The notes beneath the pieces are model-generated. The model did not search any database. It was not told the DNA's origin and saw nothing but the letters and a program-made list of their open reading frames with translations. Shown here piece after piece: positions 17,706-26,441 of a DNA stretch of 64,000 nucleotides. The stretch's first letter is position 1; each line of letters begins with the position of its first letter. The translations under genes were made by a program, and so were the position numbers. The DNA is from Gulosibacter molinativorax (GTDB lineage Bacteria > Actinomycetota > Actinomycetes > Actinomycetales > Microbacteriaceae). The stretch lies in assembly GCF_003010915.2 (NCBI RefSeq), contig NZ_CP028426.1, positions 930,001-994,000 on the forward strand. Direction: 5' to 3'.

Positions 17706-18959
17706 CTAACTCGCAAGGACCGTGTCAAGCGCGGCCCGTATGCTTCCCACGATGAGACGGAGCTCGTTTTCGGTGATGATGAATGGGGGCGAGATCTGCA
17801 GAATATTGTTGGGTAGATTCCGTAGGTGCACCCCGTGACGTTCGAGTTCGGCGACTACTGCGAGTCCAGCAACATCGTCGGCGAGGTCTACGCCCCCCAT
17901 CAGACCAATGTGTCGGACAGCTTTCACCCCTGGGTGAGAGCGCAGCCCTTCGAGCTCTTCGGCGAGAATCGGCTCGAGGTCTCGTACATGGGCGAGAAGT
18001 CCTTCGCGCTCGATGATCTCAAGGTTCTTCAGTCCGACAGCAGCCACTGTCGCGTGGCCTGAGTAGGTGAGGCCTTGATGCAGGATGGGCGCATCGGCGC
18101 CCTCGTAGAACTGTCGGGATACGCTTGGGGCTACGATCACACCACCGAGGGGCAAGTATCCGGAGGTGATGCCTTTCGCGAAAGTGATCATGTCTGGTTC
18201 GAGGTTGAACCGCTCCGAGGCTGTCCAGGTCCCGAGGCGGCCGAAAGCGGTGACGACCTCATCAGCGATGATGAGGAAGCCGAACTCCTTCGCAAGTTCC
18301 TTGATCCGCTCGAAGTATCCAGCAGGCGGCGGAACGACACCACCGACTCCCATGACGGGCTCGGTGATGAGCGCAGCGATCTTCTCCCCGCCATGTGCCC
18401 GGATCGTTCGCTCCGCGGCTTCGATGTCCCACTGATCGATGAGCAGCGTTTCGGGAATGAGAGTGCCAGGGCCGAACCCGTCACGATTGAAGGAGAGCCC
18501 GGCGACACTCGTTCCGTAGGCGTGCAGTCCGTGGTAGCTGTCGTTCCGGGATACCACTGTGAGTTTCTCGGGCTGGCCCTGCAGTTGCCAGTGACGCCTG
18601 GCGAGCTTCAGCGCCATATCTACGGAGTCTGAGCCGCCGCTGGTGAAGATGACCTTGGCGTCCTCGAACGGCGCCAAGGTGGCGATCTTGTTCGCAAGAT
18701 CCAGTGCAGGCTGGTTCGCGTAGCGTCCGAAGATATGCCAGGTCTCGAGCGTGCGAAGCTGCGCTGCGGCGGCTTCCGCGATCTCCTCACGCCCGTGACC
18801 AACATTTGCGTACCAGAGGCCGCCCGCCGCATCGAGTAGGCGTTGACCGTCGGCAGTTACAATGTATGCGCCGTCGCCCTTGACGATGACCGTCTGCGAG
18901 CCGGCGAGCACAGTGGGCATGTGCGCCTGTGCGCTCCACATTGCATTGTTCTGGGGCAT
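17706..18959 (-). CDS. class III (omega) aminotransferase
   Basis: PLP aminotransferase of 417 aa acting on terminal amino groups such as those of GABA, beta-alanine, diamines or related amines. It has VIFTSGGSDSVDMALKLAR, the PLP aspartate in FLIIADEVVTAFGRLG and the Schiff-base lysine in ITFAKGITSGYLPLGG. The ATG at 18959 has AGAAGGAAA upstream. The next gene (PotD-like receptor) starts 85 bases after the stop and the dehydrogenase gene ends 58 bases before, in one minus-strand operon. The product aldehyde could go to the aldehyde dehydrogenase at 20943. The exact amino donor is unknown. Confidence 0.9.
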   Translation of the reverse strand: MPQNNAMWSAQAHMPTVLAGSQTVIVKGDGAYIVTADGQRLLDAAGGLWYANVGHGREEIAEAAAAQLRTLETWHIFGRYANQPALDLANKIATLAPFEDAKVIFTSGGSDSVDMALKLARRHWQLQGQPEKLTVVSRNDSYHGLHAYGTSVAGLSFNRDGFGPGTLIPETLLIDQWDIEAAERTIRAHGGEKIAALITEPVMGVGGVVPPPAGYFERIKELAKEFGFLIIADEVVTAFGRLGTWTASERFNLEPDMITFAKGITSGYLPLGGVIVAPSVSRQFYEGADAPILHQGLTYSGHATVAAVGLKNLEIIEREGLLAHVRDLEPILAEELEGLRSHPGVKAVRHIGLMGGVDLADDVAGLAVVAELERHGVHLRNLPNNILQISPPFIITENELRLIVGSIRAALDTVLAS

Positions 18960-19017
18960 CTGTTTCCTTCTGAAATTCGAATGTGAGTGACGGGGCGATG
19001 TGCAGTTCCACGCCCCT

Positions 19018-19866
19018 TCAGCTGTAGTTGAAGAATCCCTTGCCGCTCTTACGCCCGAGTTCACCAGCGGCGACCTTCTCACGCAGGATCTGTGGGGGCT
19101 CGAATCGCTCTCCGAGAGTGGATGCAAGGTACTCGGCGATGCCGAGCCGAACGTCAAGCCCGACGAGGTCGGTGGTACGGAGCGGTCCCGTGGCGTGCCG
19201 GTAACCGAGCACCATCGCCGCGTCGATATCCTCCGCTGAGGCCACACCTTCTTCGAGCATCCGCATCGCTTCGAGTGCGAGCGCGACACCGAGCCGGGAG
19301 GACGCGAACCCCGGAGCATCTTGCACGACCACAGGAGTCTTACGCAGACTTTCAGTCCATTCACGAGCCGACGAAACAAGGCTCTCATCAGTGGCCTCGC
19401 CGATCACCACCTCGATCAGCGTGGAAGCGGGCACCGGATTGAAGAAATGCAGACCGAGGAACCGGGCAGGGTGTGACAACTCGGCAGCGAGTTTCGTTAC
19501 CGACAGCGAAGAGGTGTTGGTCGCGATAGCCGTATGCTCGTCGATGCGTTCCTCGATCGAGCGGAGCGTGGCTACTTTCACCTCGAAATCCTCCGGGACC
19601 GCTTCGACCACCAGGTCTGCGGCACCGAGGAGCCCATAGTCTTCAGATACGACCAGTCGCGCGAGCAGGACGTCGATGGCGGGTGCTGCAGGATCTTTCG
19701 CGACCGCTTTCTGCGCGATGTCCGTTAAGCGAGCCTGCGCAGCATCAACTGACTGTGTGTCCCGCTCGAGTACAACAACCTGCGAGCCGTTGACCGCGAA
19801 GCTGAGCGCGATGCCTGCGCCCATCCGTCCGCCTCCAACGACTGCGACATGTTTCGGCAATCCCAT
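19018..19866 (-). CDS. 3-hydroxyacyl-CoA dehydrogenase
   Basis: NAD-dependent dehydrogenase of 282 aa, the length of 3-hydroxybutyryl-CoA dehydrogenases. The Rossmann motif is VAVVGGGRMGAGIALSFA; NTSSLSVTKLA and the catalytic histidine in FLGLHFFNPVPA follow, and the C-terminal helical domain ends in GRKSGKGFFNYS. It starts four bases after the enoyl-CoA hydratase stop, with GAAGGGA as ribosome site. Together they would hydrate and oxidise a short acyl-CoA, the normal second half of beta-oxidation. Placed with an aminotransferase and amine importer, they suggest a CoA-bound intermediate of amine or amino-acid breakdown. Confidence 0.92.
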   Translation of the reverse strand: MGLPKHVAVVGGGRMGAGIALSFAVNGSQVVVLERDTQSVDAAQARLTDIAQKAVAKDPAAPAIDVLLARLVVSEDYGLLGAADLVVEAVPEDFEVKVATLRSIEERIDEHTAIATNTSSLSVTKLAAELSHPARFLGLHFFNPVPASTLIEVVIGEATDESLVSSAREWTESLRKTPVVVQDAPGFASSRLGVALALEAMRMLEEGVASAEDIDAAMVLGYRHATGPLRTTDLVGLDVRLGIAEYLASTLGERFEPPQILREKVAAGELGRKSGKGFFNYS

Positions 19867-19869
19867 GAT

Positions 19870-20628
19870 TCAGCGTCCCTTCCGCGCATCGCGCTTCTGT
19901 ATGAAGTCATCCATTCGCTGTGCCTTTTCTGGAGACTCGAAAAGGAGCGCTTGCGCAAGATTGTCGATGACCGGATGCGCTGCCCGTGGCGCATGGATCA
20001 CCTGTTTGGTGACCTGAACCGCGAGCGGGTCGAAGCCCGAAATCCGGTCAGCGAGAGCATTCGCCCGGTCGAGGAGTTCGTCCGGCTCGCACACCTCGCT
20101 GACCAGCCGGATGGAGAGCGCCTCGTCAGCCGAGAGGACGCGACCTGCGAGCAGAATCTCCTTCGCGACTGGCTCTCCGACGAGCTCCATAAGCCGCCAG
20201 CAGCCACCGGCAGCAGCGATGATTCCGAGATTAGGTTCAGGATTGCCAATCTTTACTCGCGTCGTCGCGATCCGGAAATCGGCTGCATACGCGAGTTCCG
20301 CACCTCCCCCGAGGGCATACCCATCAATCGCCGCGATCACCGGCATGGGTAACGCGGCGATCCGCGCAAAGATGCTCGAGTTGATGCCACGGAGCGCGTC
20401 ATGTCGGCGGCGATCTCGGAGCTGCGAAATATCTGCGCCAGACGCAAAGATACCGCCACGCTCAGTTCGCGTTCCAGTGACAATCAGGACGCGGGGCTCC
20501 AGCTCGAGCTGGGCACAGACCGTGTGGAGCTCATCGACCATTGTCTGATCGATCGAGTTCAGAGTGCGGGGACGCTCCAGGCGCACGATCGTCCGATCAG
20601 TGCCGTGCTCGACAATGAGCGAGTCCAT
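19870..20628 (-). CDS. enoyl-CoA hydratase/isomerase family protein
   Basis: Crotonase-fold protein of 252 aa. The oxyanion-hole segments FASGADISQLRD and GYALGGGAELAYAADFRIA are intact, and a catalytic glutamate sits in IGNPEPNLGII. I chose the ATG at 20628 (MDSLIVEHG), preceded by a G-rich ribosome site; a start 15 codons upstream is less like the family. First gene of the minus-strand operon, reading away from the aldehyde dehydrogenase at 20943. The role is probably addition of water to an enoyl-CoA, working with the adjacent dehydrogenase. Confidence 0.9.
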   Translation of the reverse strand: MDSLIVEHGTDRTIVRLERPRTLNSIDQTMVDELHTVCAQLELEPRVLIVTGTRTERGGIFASGADISQLRDRRRHDALRGINSSIFARIAALPMPVIAAIDGYALGGGAELAYAADFRIATTRVKIGNPEPNLGIIAAAGGCWRLMELVGEPVAKEILLAGRVLSADEALSIRLVSEVCEPDELLDRANALADRISGFDPLAVQVTKQVIHAPRAAHPVIDNLAQALLFESPEKAQRMDDFIQKRDARKGR

Positions 20629-20942
20629 CAGACCCCCGTCTCTCTCGGATAGCGTCTCCGCTGTCCTCCGCAATTCTGTGATTTAGTCCCAGTTTCGCCG
20701 GAAATTCCATAACACACAAATACCTAATCAGGCAGCTTTTTTGCCCATTGCGTCATAAATGGAGGGTGGCGGTCCCGCTCACCCATTGAAAACTCTTGCC
20801 ATCCCTGCATGAATTGGGGGGCACTTTGGTATTTGACTTGTCATGAATCCCGATGTCACAGTGATGAACAGCGCTTTGTGCGCACAGGTGCGCAATGAGT
20901 GATCCGCGTTCACACATCGATCTTTTGAAGGAGCGTCGTCGC
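20629..20942. other. divergent promoter region
   Basis: This 314-base gap separates the ECH operon (minus) from the aldehyde dehydrogenase (plus). It is noticeably AT-richer than its surroundings around 20690-20770. TTGAAA (20788 region) with ATGAAT 17 bases on is a weak plus-strand promoter candidate. No clear operator repeat was found. Confidence 0.4.
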
Positions 20943-22325
20943 ATGGGTGTATATACGACCGTGAATCCAGCCACCGGAGAAAAGGTGGCAGAGTTTTCCG
21001 AACTCACCGACGAGGAGGCTACTGCCGCACTCGACCAAGCAGGGAGCGCCTACACGAGTTGGAAGCAAAGGGCGCTTCAGGAGCGTGTAGCTTTCGTCAA
21101 GCGCATCGCAGAAATTCATCGTGAACAGCGCGAAGATCTGGCCTCACTGATCACCTTGGAGATGGGCAAGCCCATCACACAAGCACGTGGCGAGGTCGAC
21201 CTGGTCGCGAGTATCTACGATTACTACGCTGACCATGCGGAGGAGTTCCTCGCTGACGAGCCGCTCGACATCGCGGGGCCGGGTACTGCAGTGGTGAAGA
21301 CCGAGCCGGTAGGTGTTCTGGTAGGCATCATGCCCTGGAACTACCCTTACTACCAGGTCGCACGATTCGCAGCACCGAACCTGATCCTGGGAAACACGAT
21401 CCTCTTGAAGCACGCACGGAACTGTCCGCAGTCCGCCCTGGCTATCGCGCGCGTGTTCAGCGAGGCCGGCCTGCCCGAGGGCGTATACACGAATCTGTTT
21501 TCCAATAATGGACAGATCGCCGACATGATCGCCGACCCTCGCGTACAGGGCGTTTCCCTCACCGGTTCTGAGCGAGCTGGCTCAGCGGTCGGAGAAGTCG
21601 CCGGTCGCCACATGAAGAAGTACGTGCTGGAACTGGGTGGGTCTGACCCTTTCATCGTGCTCGATGATGCTGACCTCGATGCGGCGGCTGCCGCAGCAGC
21701 GGTCGGTCGCTTCTCCAACGTCGGTCAGGCCTGCACCGCCTCAAAGCGCTTCATCGTGCTCGATACGGTATACGACAGGTTCCTCGAGAAGTTCATTGAG
21801 CAGAGCGGCACCTATGTGGCGGGTGATCCTGCCCTGGAGTCCACGAAGCTGGGCCCGCTTTCCTCCGACTCGGCTCGGCAGGACTTCGTGGATCTCGTCG
21901 ATGACGCCATCGAGCGCGGGGCGTCAGTCCACTTGGGTGGTGAACTTCCAGATTCTCCCGGGGCCTTCTATCCGGCCACGGTACTCTCGAATGTCACCAA
22001 GGAGATGCGCGCCTACACCGAAGAGCTGTTCGGCCCCGCCGCAGTAGTACATCGCGCAACTTCCGATGAAGACGCGATCTCGATCGCGAACGACTCCCCC
22101 TTCGGGCTCTCAGGATCGGTGTTCTCCCTGGATCCCGAACGTGCGCTGCGCGTCGCTAATCAGATCGAGACTGGGATGATGTGGATCAACAGCACAAGTA
22201 AGACTGCCCCAGATCTTCCGTTCGGTGGCATCAAGGCGTCGGGCGTGGGACGCGAGTTGGCACGATACGGCATTAACGAGTTCGCCAACAAGAAACTCAT
22301 TCGCATTCCACACGCGGAACAGTAG
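20943..22325 (+). CDS. NAD(P)-dependent aldehyde dehydrogenase (succinate-semialdehyde type)
   Basis: Aldehyde dehydrogenase of 460 aa. The ATG at 20943 follows AAGGAG by nine bases and the family start TTVNPATGEKVAEF. Cofactor motif VSLTGSERAGSAV, the general-base glutamate in YVLELGGSDPFIV and the catalytic cysteine in NVGQACTASKRFI are present; the end KASGVGRELARYGINEF is typical of succinate-semialdehyde and related omega-aldehyde dehydrogenases. It stands alone on the plus strand, divergent from the aminotransferase operon, and would oxidise the aldehydes made by that operon or by the amine oxidases downstream. Confidence 0.92.
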   Translation: MGVYTTVNPATGEKVAEFSELTDEEATAALDQAGSAYTSWKQRALQERVAFVKRIAEIHREQREDLASLITLEMGKPITQARGEVDLVASIYDYYADHAEEFLADEPLDIAGPGTAVVKTEPVGVLVGIMPWNYPYYQVARFAAPNLILGNTILLKHARNCPQSALAIARVFSEAGLPEGVYTNLFSNNGQIADMIADPRVQGVSLTGSERAGSAVGEVAGRHMKKYVLELGGSDPFIVLDDADLDAAAAAAAVGRFSNVGQACTASKRFIVLDTVYDRFLEKFIEQSGTYVAGDPALESTKLGPLSSDSARQDFVDLVDDAIERGASVHLGGELPDSPGAFYPATVLSNVTKEMRAYTEELFGPAAVVHRATSDEDAISIANDSPFGLSGSVFSLDPERALRVANQIETGMMWINSTSKTAPDLPFGGIKASGVGRELARYGINEFANKKLIRIPHAEQ

Positions 22326-22339
22326 CCCGAACTACTCGA

Positions 22340-22374
22340 GGGGACGTTATCTTGATCGCTCAGATAGCGTCCCC
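22340..22374. terminator. bidirectional terminator
   Basis: GGGGACGTTATCT and AGATAGCGTCCCC pair with one wobble around a nine-base loop, followed by TTCTGTTT on the plus strand. It lies between the stops of the aldehyde dehydrogenase (22325) and the convergent gene (22403). Confidence 0.75.
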
Positions 22375-22402
22375 TTCTGTTTCCTGCAGACCCCCGGTGC
22401 CT

Positions 22403-23539
22403 CTACAGCAGGGTTGGTTGATCCCAGATGGGCAGTACCGTGCCGACACCTCGCCGCTCAGCCTCCCAGAGGAGCTCGGTCGCCCAGGCAACGTCCTCGG
22501 CTGGTATTCCTCCGATTGAGAAGAATGACGGGCGGGTCGAGTCATACCCTGGCGCACGGCCGTCAACGACATCCCCGAACTCGACGATGTCGGCAGATGT
22601 CAGCTCGCCATCCAGAAGCATGTCCTGGTACTTGACGCCGAGTGCACCGAGCCGCTCATGGTACGGGCGAGTAAAGTTCGCGACGTATGCTTCGTAGAGC
22701 GGGGTGTGGTCCACAACGTTGCGAGAACCTGTCCGCAAGAAGGCTGTATCGACTTCGATGTTCGATGTCGCCGCGACGTAAGCGCCTGGTCGCAGCCAGG
22801 ATCCCTCGAATGTTGGGTAGTTCTCTGCACCCGCTAATCCGGTCGCCGCCACAGTGACGATGTCGGCCGCGGCGACTGCCGACCGGATCGAGTCGACGAC
22901 CTCGATCTGCTCGACCTGCGGATACTCAGAGCGGATCATCTGCACGAACTTCTGAGCATTTTCACTCGCGGCTGACCGTGCTGCAATGAAAACCCGAGTA
23001 ATGCCGGGCCGCGCCGCCAAAATCGCTCGAAAGGCAACCTGGTTGATAACCCCCGGCCCAATCACGGCCACCGAATCCGCATCTGGTCTGGCAAGATATC
23101 GCGCTCCCGCACCCACAACCGCTCCTGTGCGATAGGCGCTGATGAGATTTCCCGGCATCACCGCAATCGGAGCACCTGTATCGGTGTCGTTCAGGACCAC
23201 AAGGTGCATCGACCGAGGCAGCGCCCTCTGCGCATTCTCGATGTTTGAGCCATACCACTTGAGACCAGTCGCACGATACTTGCCACCGACGTAGGCTGGC
23301 ATCGCCATGAAGCGTCGATCGGACGTATGCTTCGGCATGCCTGGGAACACCGGGTCCAAGGGAAAATCAACTTTGATCCCATGCGAGCTGTGGTTGGGCC
23401 CGCCCATCCGGTAGTCCCCAGTCGCCAGAAGAGAAAAGACCTCGCACATTACGTCCGTGCACCGCGAAATATCCGTCGCGCCAAGCCCGATGAGTTCAGG
23501 CTCACTGAGGTACCGCAACTGGAGAGACGTGTCGCGCAT
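22403..23539 (-). CDS. ornithine cyclodeaminase/mu-crystallin family protein
   Basis: Protein of 378 aa in the ornithine cyclodeaminase/mu-crystallin family. The NAD-binding motif is VAVIGPGVINQVAFRAIL, the substrate arginine region is SAYRTGAVVGAGARYLA and the lysine region is TGLKWYGSN. It is about 50 residues longer than ordinary ornithine cyclodeaminases, matching the longer subgroup found with amine oxidases (some annotated as tyramine oxidase subunit B). The ATG at 23539 has AGGAAGG six bases upstream. It is divergent from the FAD oxidase at 23790. Possible roles are imine reduction or lyase chemistry on an amine-oxidation product; the reaction cannot be settled from sequence. Confidence 0.85.
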   Translation of the reverse strand: MRDTSLQLRYLSEPELIGLGATDISRCTDVMCEVFSLLATGDYRMGGPNHSSHGIKVDFPLDPVFPGMPKHTSDRRFMAMPAYVGGKYRATGLKWYGSNIENAQRALPRSMHLVVLNDTDTGAPIAVMPGNLISAYRTGAVVGAGARYLARPDADSVAVIGPGVINQVAFRAILAARPGITRVFIAARSAASENAQKFVQMIRSEYPQVEQIEVVDSIRSAVAAADIVTVAATGLAGAENYPTFEGSWLRPGAYVAATSNIEVDTAFLRTGSRNVVDHTPLYEAYVANFTRPYHERLGALGVKYQDMLLDGELTSADIVEFGDVVDGRAPGYDSTRPSFFSIGGIPAEDVAWATELLWEAERRGVGTVLPIWDQPTLL

Positions 23540-23789
23540 CGTCACCCTTCCTCTATTCGTTCTCTACTCGCTGTTTCGACGCGAGAAATCTGTATCCGCT
23601 AGAGCGATGCTAGCCCCGGATAGGGCGACCCAAACGCAAAAGAATGGCAATCGTTCATACCAATAGAGCATAAATCTCTCGTTAACCGGTATCGCGCACC
23701 CCTTCGCTTACCTTCGCCGACCTGGAACACTGAAGCGATAGGCCACCGTCACAACGGCCACACAGTGTTGTGCCACAGGAGGAGGGTCG

Positions 23790-24950
23790 ATGTCTCACGT
23801 CGAGCAGGCATCGGTAGTCATCATCGGGATGGGGACCGTTGGATCAATGGTTGCGTGGCAGCTGTCACAGCGTGCAGGCGGCCGTGTCATCGGAGTCGAA
23901 CAACATGGCATTGCTCATGCCTACGGCGCTTATGCCGGTGAATCACGACTGTTCCGCACCGCCGCTTACGAGGGCGACCACTACACCCCCTTGCTCATGC
24001 AGTCGCAGCGGCTGTGGCGCGAACTCGAGCAGGAATCTGGCCAGGACATCTATCTGCAGGTCGGTGCGCTCACGATCGCTCCAAGTGGGTCTCCGAAGAT
24101 CAACAGTACGCTTCAGGCCGCAGAGCGTTTCTCTCTCCCCCACGAGTATCTGGAGGGTAGGGAGCTTCGCAATCGGTTCCCTCAGCACGACTTTGACGAC
24201 GACGATGTTGCCGTCCTTGACCTCGGTGGCGGTGGCCTGCGCCCGGAACGAGCAGTCCTGTCCGCTACCGAGGCCGCCACGCAAGCCGGCATCGAGGTCT
24301 GGCAACACACCACGGTCGTCAGCATCGAAGAGCATCACGGGCGTCACCTTGTCAGCACGACTCGCGGTGAAATCCTCGCCGAAAAAATTGTTCTCACCGC
24401 GGGGCCTTGGGGACAGCAGTTATTACCCGAACTGAAATCTTTCACCCGGGTGAAAAGCGTCCCGCTGACCTGGTTCATGCCCAAGCAGATCGAGCACTTC
24501 CTCCCGGAGCGTTTCCCTGTCTTTGTGCGTGATCGAGGAACTACCCACCTCTTTGGTGCACCGAGCCTCGAAGGCTATGCCGTGAAGATCAGTCGGGCTG
24601 CATTCCCTGACTGGCCGCTCGTAGACGATGTCGCTGATATCCAAAAGGAGCACACCCGTGCCGAGCTGGCCGAGACTTCACAGCTCGCGACTTCCTACTT
24701 CCCGGGGCTTCACCCGGAGCCGGTCCGGCACAGCATCCATCCGGACAGCTACACGGCCGATCTCACTCCAATCATCGACTTTTCTGCCGACGGCAGTCGC
24801 GTGATCATCTCGGGTTTGTCGGGACGAGGCTTCAAATTCGCCCCGGTGCTTGGCAGCATCGCAGCCGACCTTATCCACACCGGGACAAGCAATCTGTTCG
24901 AGCCTGAACGATTCAGCCTCGCAGCGCACTACCGCAAGCTCGATCACTAA
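23790..24950 (+). CDS. FAD-dependent sarcosine-oxidase-like amine oxidase (DAO family)
   Basis: Flavin oxidase of 386 aa resembling monomeric sarcosine oxidase and N-methyl-tryptophan oxidase, which oxidise secondary amines and release H2O2. The FAD motif is VVIIGMGTVGSMVAWQL; the active-site region reads GESRLFRTAAYEGDHYTPLL. The C-terminal SGLSGRGFKFAPVLGS matches the family. The cysteine that normally carries the covalent flavin (Cys315 in the Bacillus enzyme) aligns with Asp319 in HPDSYTADLTP, so FAD is probably bound non-covalently. AGGAGG lies before the ATG. It begins a plus-strand group with a monoamine-type oxidase and an APC permease. Confidence 0.88.
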   Translation: MSHVEQASVVIIGMGTVGSMVAWQLSQRAGGRVIGVEQHGIAHAYGAYAGESRLFRTAAYEGDHYTPLLMQSQRLWRELEQESGQDIYLQVGALTIAPSGSPKINSTLQAAERFSLPHEYLEGRELRNRFPQHDFDDDDVAVLDLGGGGLRPERAVLSATEAATQAGIEVWQHTTVVSIEEHHGRHLVSTTRGEILAEKIVLTAGPWGQQLLPELKSFTRVKSVPLTWFMPKQIEHFLPERFPVFVRDRGTTHLFGAPSLEGYAVKISRAAFPDWPLVDDVADIQKEHTRAELAETSQLATSYFPGLHPEPVRHSIHPDSYTADLTPIIDFSADGSRVIISGLSGRGFKFAPVLGSIAADLIHTGTSNLFEPERFSLAAHYRKLDH

Positions 24951-25049
24951 CCCTGTCGTCGCGCATGGCGTCCTCCTGAGGCCCACCGTGCGCCAAAAGA
25001 ATCATGCCACGCCAACAAACACCCGAGGAATCGAATTTAAGGAGAATCC

Positions 25050-26441
25050 ATGCAGGAAATCACTCGTGACGTCGTCATCATCGGAGCAGGCCCGGCCGGT
25101 CTCACTGCAGCCCGGCGCCTGCAGCAGGCAGGCAAGTCTGTAGTGGTATTGGAGGCCCGCGATCGTGTCGGCGGCCGAACCTGGTCCGACACCATCGACG
25201 GCACCTTCCTCGAGATTGGCGGCCAGTGGATCGCCCCCGAACAGACAGCAATCCAGGATCTTGCGGCCGAACTCGGACTCGAGCTGTTCCAGCGGCACCG
25301 CGACGGCGATTCCGTGTTCATCGATAAGGAAGGCACCCGCCACGTCTTCACCGGCGAGTTCCCCGTAAACCCCGAGACGCTCAAGGAAATCCACAAGCTC
25401 CGCTCAGAGCTGACCCGCCTCTCACTCGAGGTTGACCCCGCAGCACCCTGGAATCATCCCCGCGCCTCGGAGTACGACGAGATCACCTTTGACGCATGGT
25501 TGCGGACACAGAGCGACGACGCCGAAGCACGACTCATCGTCGGAAACTTCATCTCCGGCGCGATGCTCACGAAACCCAAGCACAGCTTCTCCCTGCTGCA
25601 AGCAATGTTCTTCGGCGCATCAGCAGGCTCCTTCGAGAACCTGGTGGATGAGGACATCTTGCTCGACAAGCGCGTCGTGGGCGGCATGCAAGGCGTCTCC
25701 ATCCGCATGGCACAGGAACTCGGTTCCGACACGGTGTTCCTCGAGAATCCCGTCCGCGAGCTGCACTGGAATGACTCCGGCACAGGCGCCCCTGCCGCAG
25801 TGACAGCGATTACTGACAGCATGAAGGTCACAGCCTCCCACGCCATTCTCGCGGTACCGCCGAACTTGTACTCGCGTATCCAGTACGTGCCCGCTCTCCC
25901 CCGCACCCAGCAAGTCGCGCACCAACATCACTCGATGGGTCTCGTCATCAAGGTTCACGCCTCTTACGACCGTCCTTTCTGGCGCGAACAAGGCCTGGCC
26001 GGTACCGGCTTCGGATACTACAACGTCGTCCAGGACATCTACGACAACACGAACCACGGAGACGAACGGGGCACCCTCGTCGGCTTCATCGTCGAGCGTG
26101 ACGCAGAGAAAGTCTGGGCGATGCCGGAAGACGAGCGTCGAGCCACGATCCTGAACTCACTCGCTGAGTATCTCGGGGACGAAGCCCTCAGCCCTGTTGC
26201 GTTCTACCTCTCCGATTTTGGGGCAGAAGAATGGACTCGCGGCGCCTACGGCTGCAGCTATGACCTCGGGGGCCTGAGCCGCTGGGGCGCCACTCAGAAT
26301 CAGCCCGTGGGACCGATCTTCTTCGCAAGCTCCGATATTCAGGGGTTCGGGTACCAGCATGTCGACGGTGCGGTGCGCATCGGTCAGGACACCGCGGCAC
26401 GAATTGTCGAGTCCACAAATTCAGCCGCAGTAGGTCGGTGA
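25050..26441 (+). CDS. flavin-containing amine oxidase (putrescine/monoamine oxidase type)
   Basis: FAD amine oxidase of 463 aa. The N-terminal dinucleotide motif VVIIGAGPAGLTAARRL is followed by EARDRVGGRTWS and GGQWIAPEQTAIQ, as in putrescine oxidase and MAO. Near the C-terminus, IQGFGYQHVDGAVRIGQDTA closes the FAD site. Where MAO has the cysteine that holds FAD covalently, this protein has Ala399 (RGAYGCSYDLGG), as in Rhodococcus putrescine oxidase, so FAD is likely non-covalent. AAGGAGAA precedes the ATG. Substrate is likely a diamine or arylalkylamine; the adjoining permease overlaps its end and probably brings it in. Confidence 0.92.
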   Translation: MQEITRDVVIIGAGPAGLTAARRLQQAGKSVVVLEARDRVGGRTWSDTIDGTFLEIGGQWIAPEQTAIQDLAAELGLELFQRHRDGDSVFIDKEGTRHVFTGEFPVNPETLKEIHKLRSELTRLSLEVDPAAPWNHPRASEYDEITFDAWLRTQSDDAEARLIVGNFISGAMLTKPKHSFSLLQAMFFGASAGSFENLVDEDILLDKRVVGGMQGVSIRMAQELGSDTVFLENPVRELHWNDSGTGAPAAVTAITDSMKVTASHAILAVPPNLYSRIQYVPALPRTQQVAHQHHSMGLVIKVHASYDRPFWREQGLAGTGFGYYNVVQDIYDNTNHGDERGTLVGFIVERDAEKVWAMPEDERRATILNSLAEYLGDEALSPVAFYLSDFGAEEWTRGAYGCSYDLGGLSRWGATQNQPVGPIFFASSDIQGFGYQHVDGAVRIGQDTAARIVESTNSAAVGR

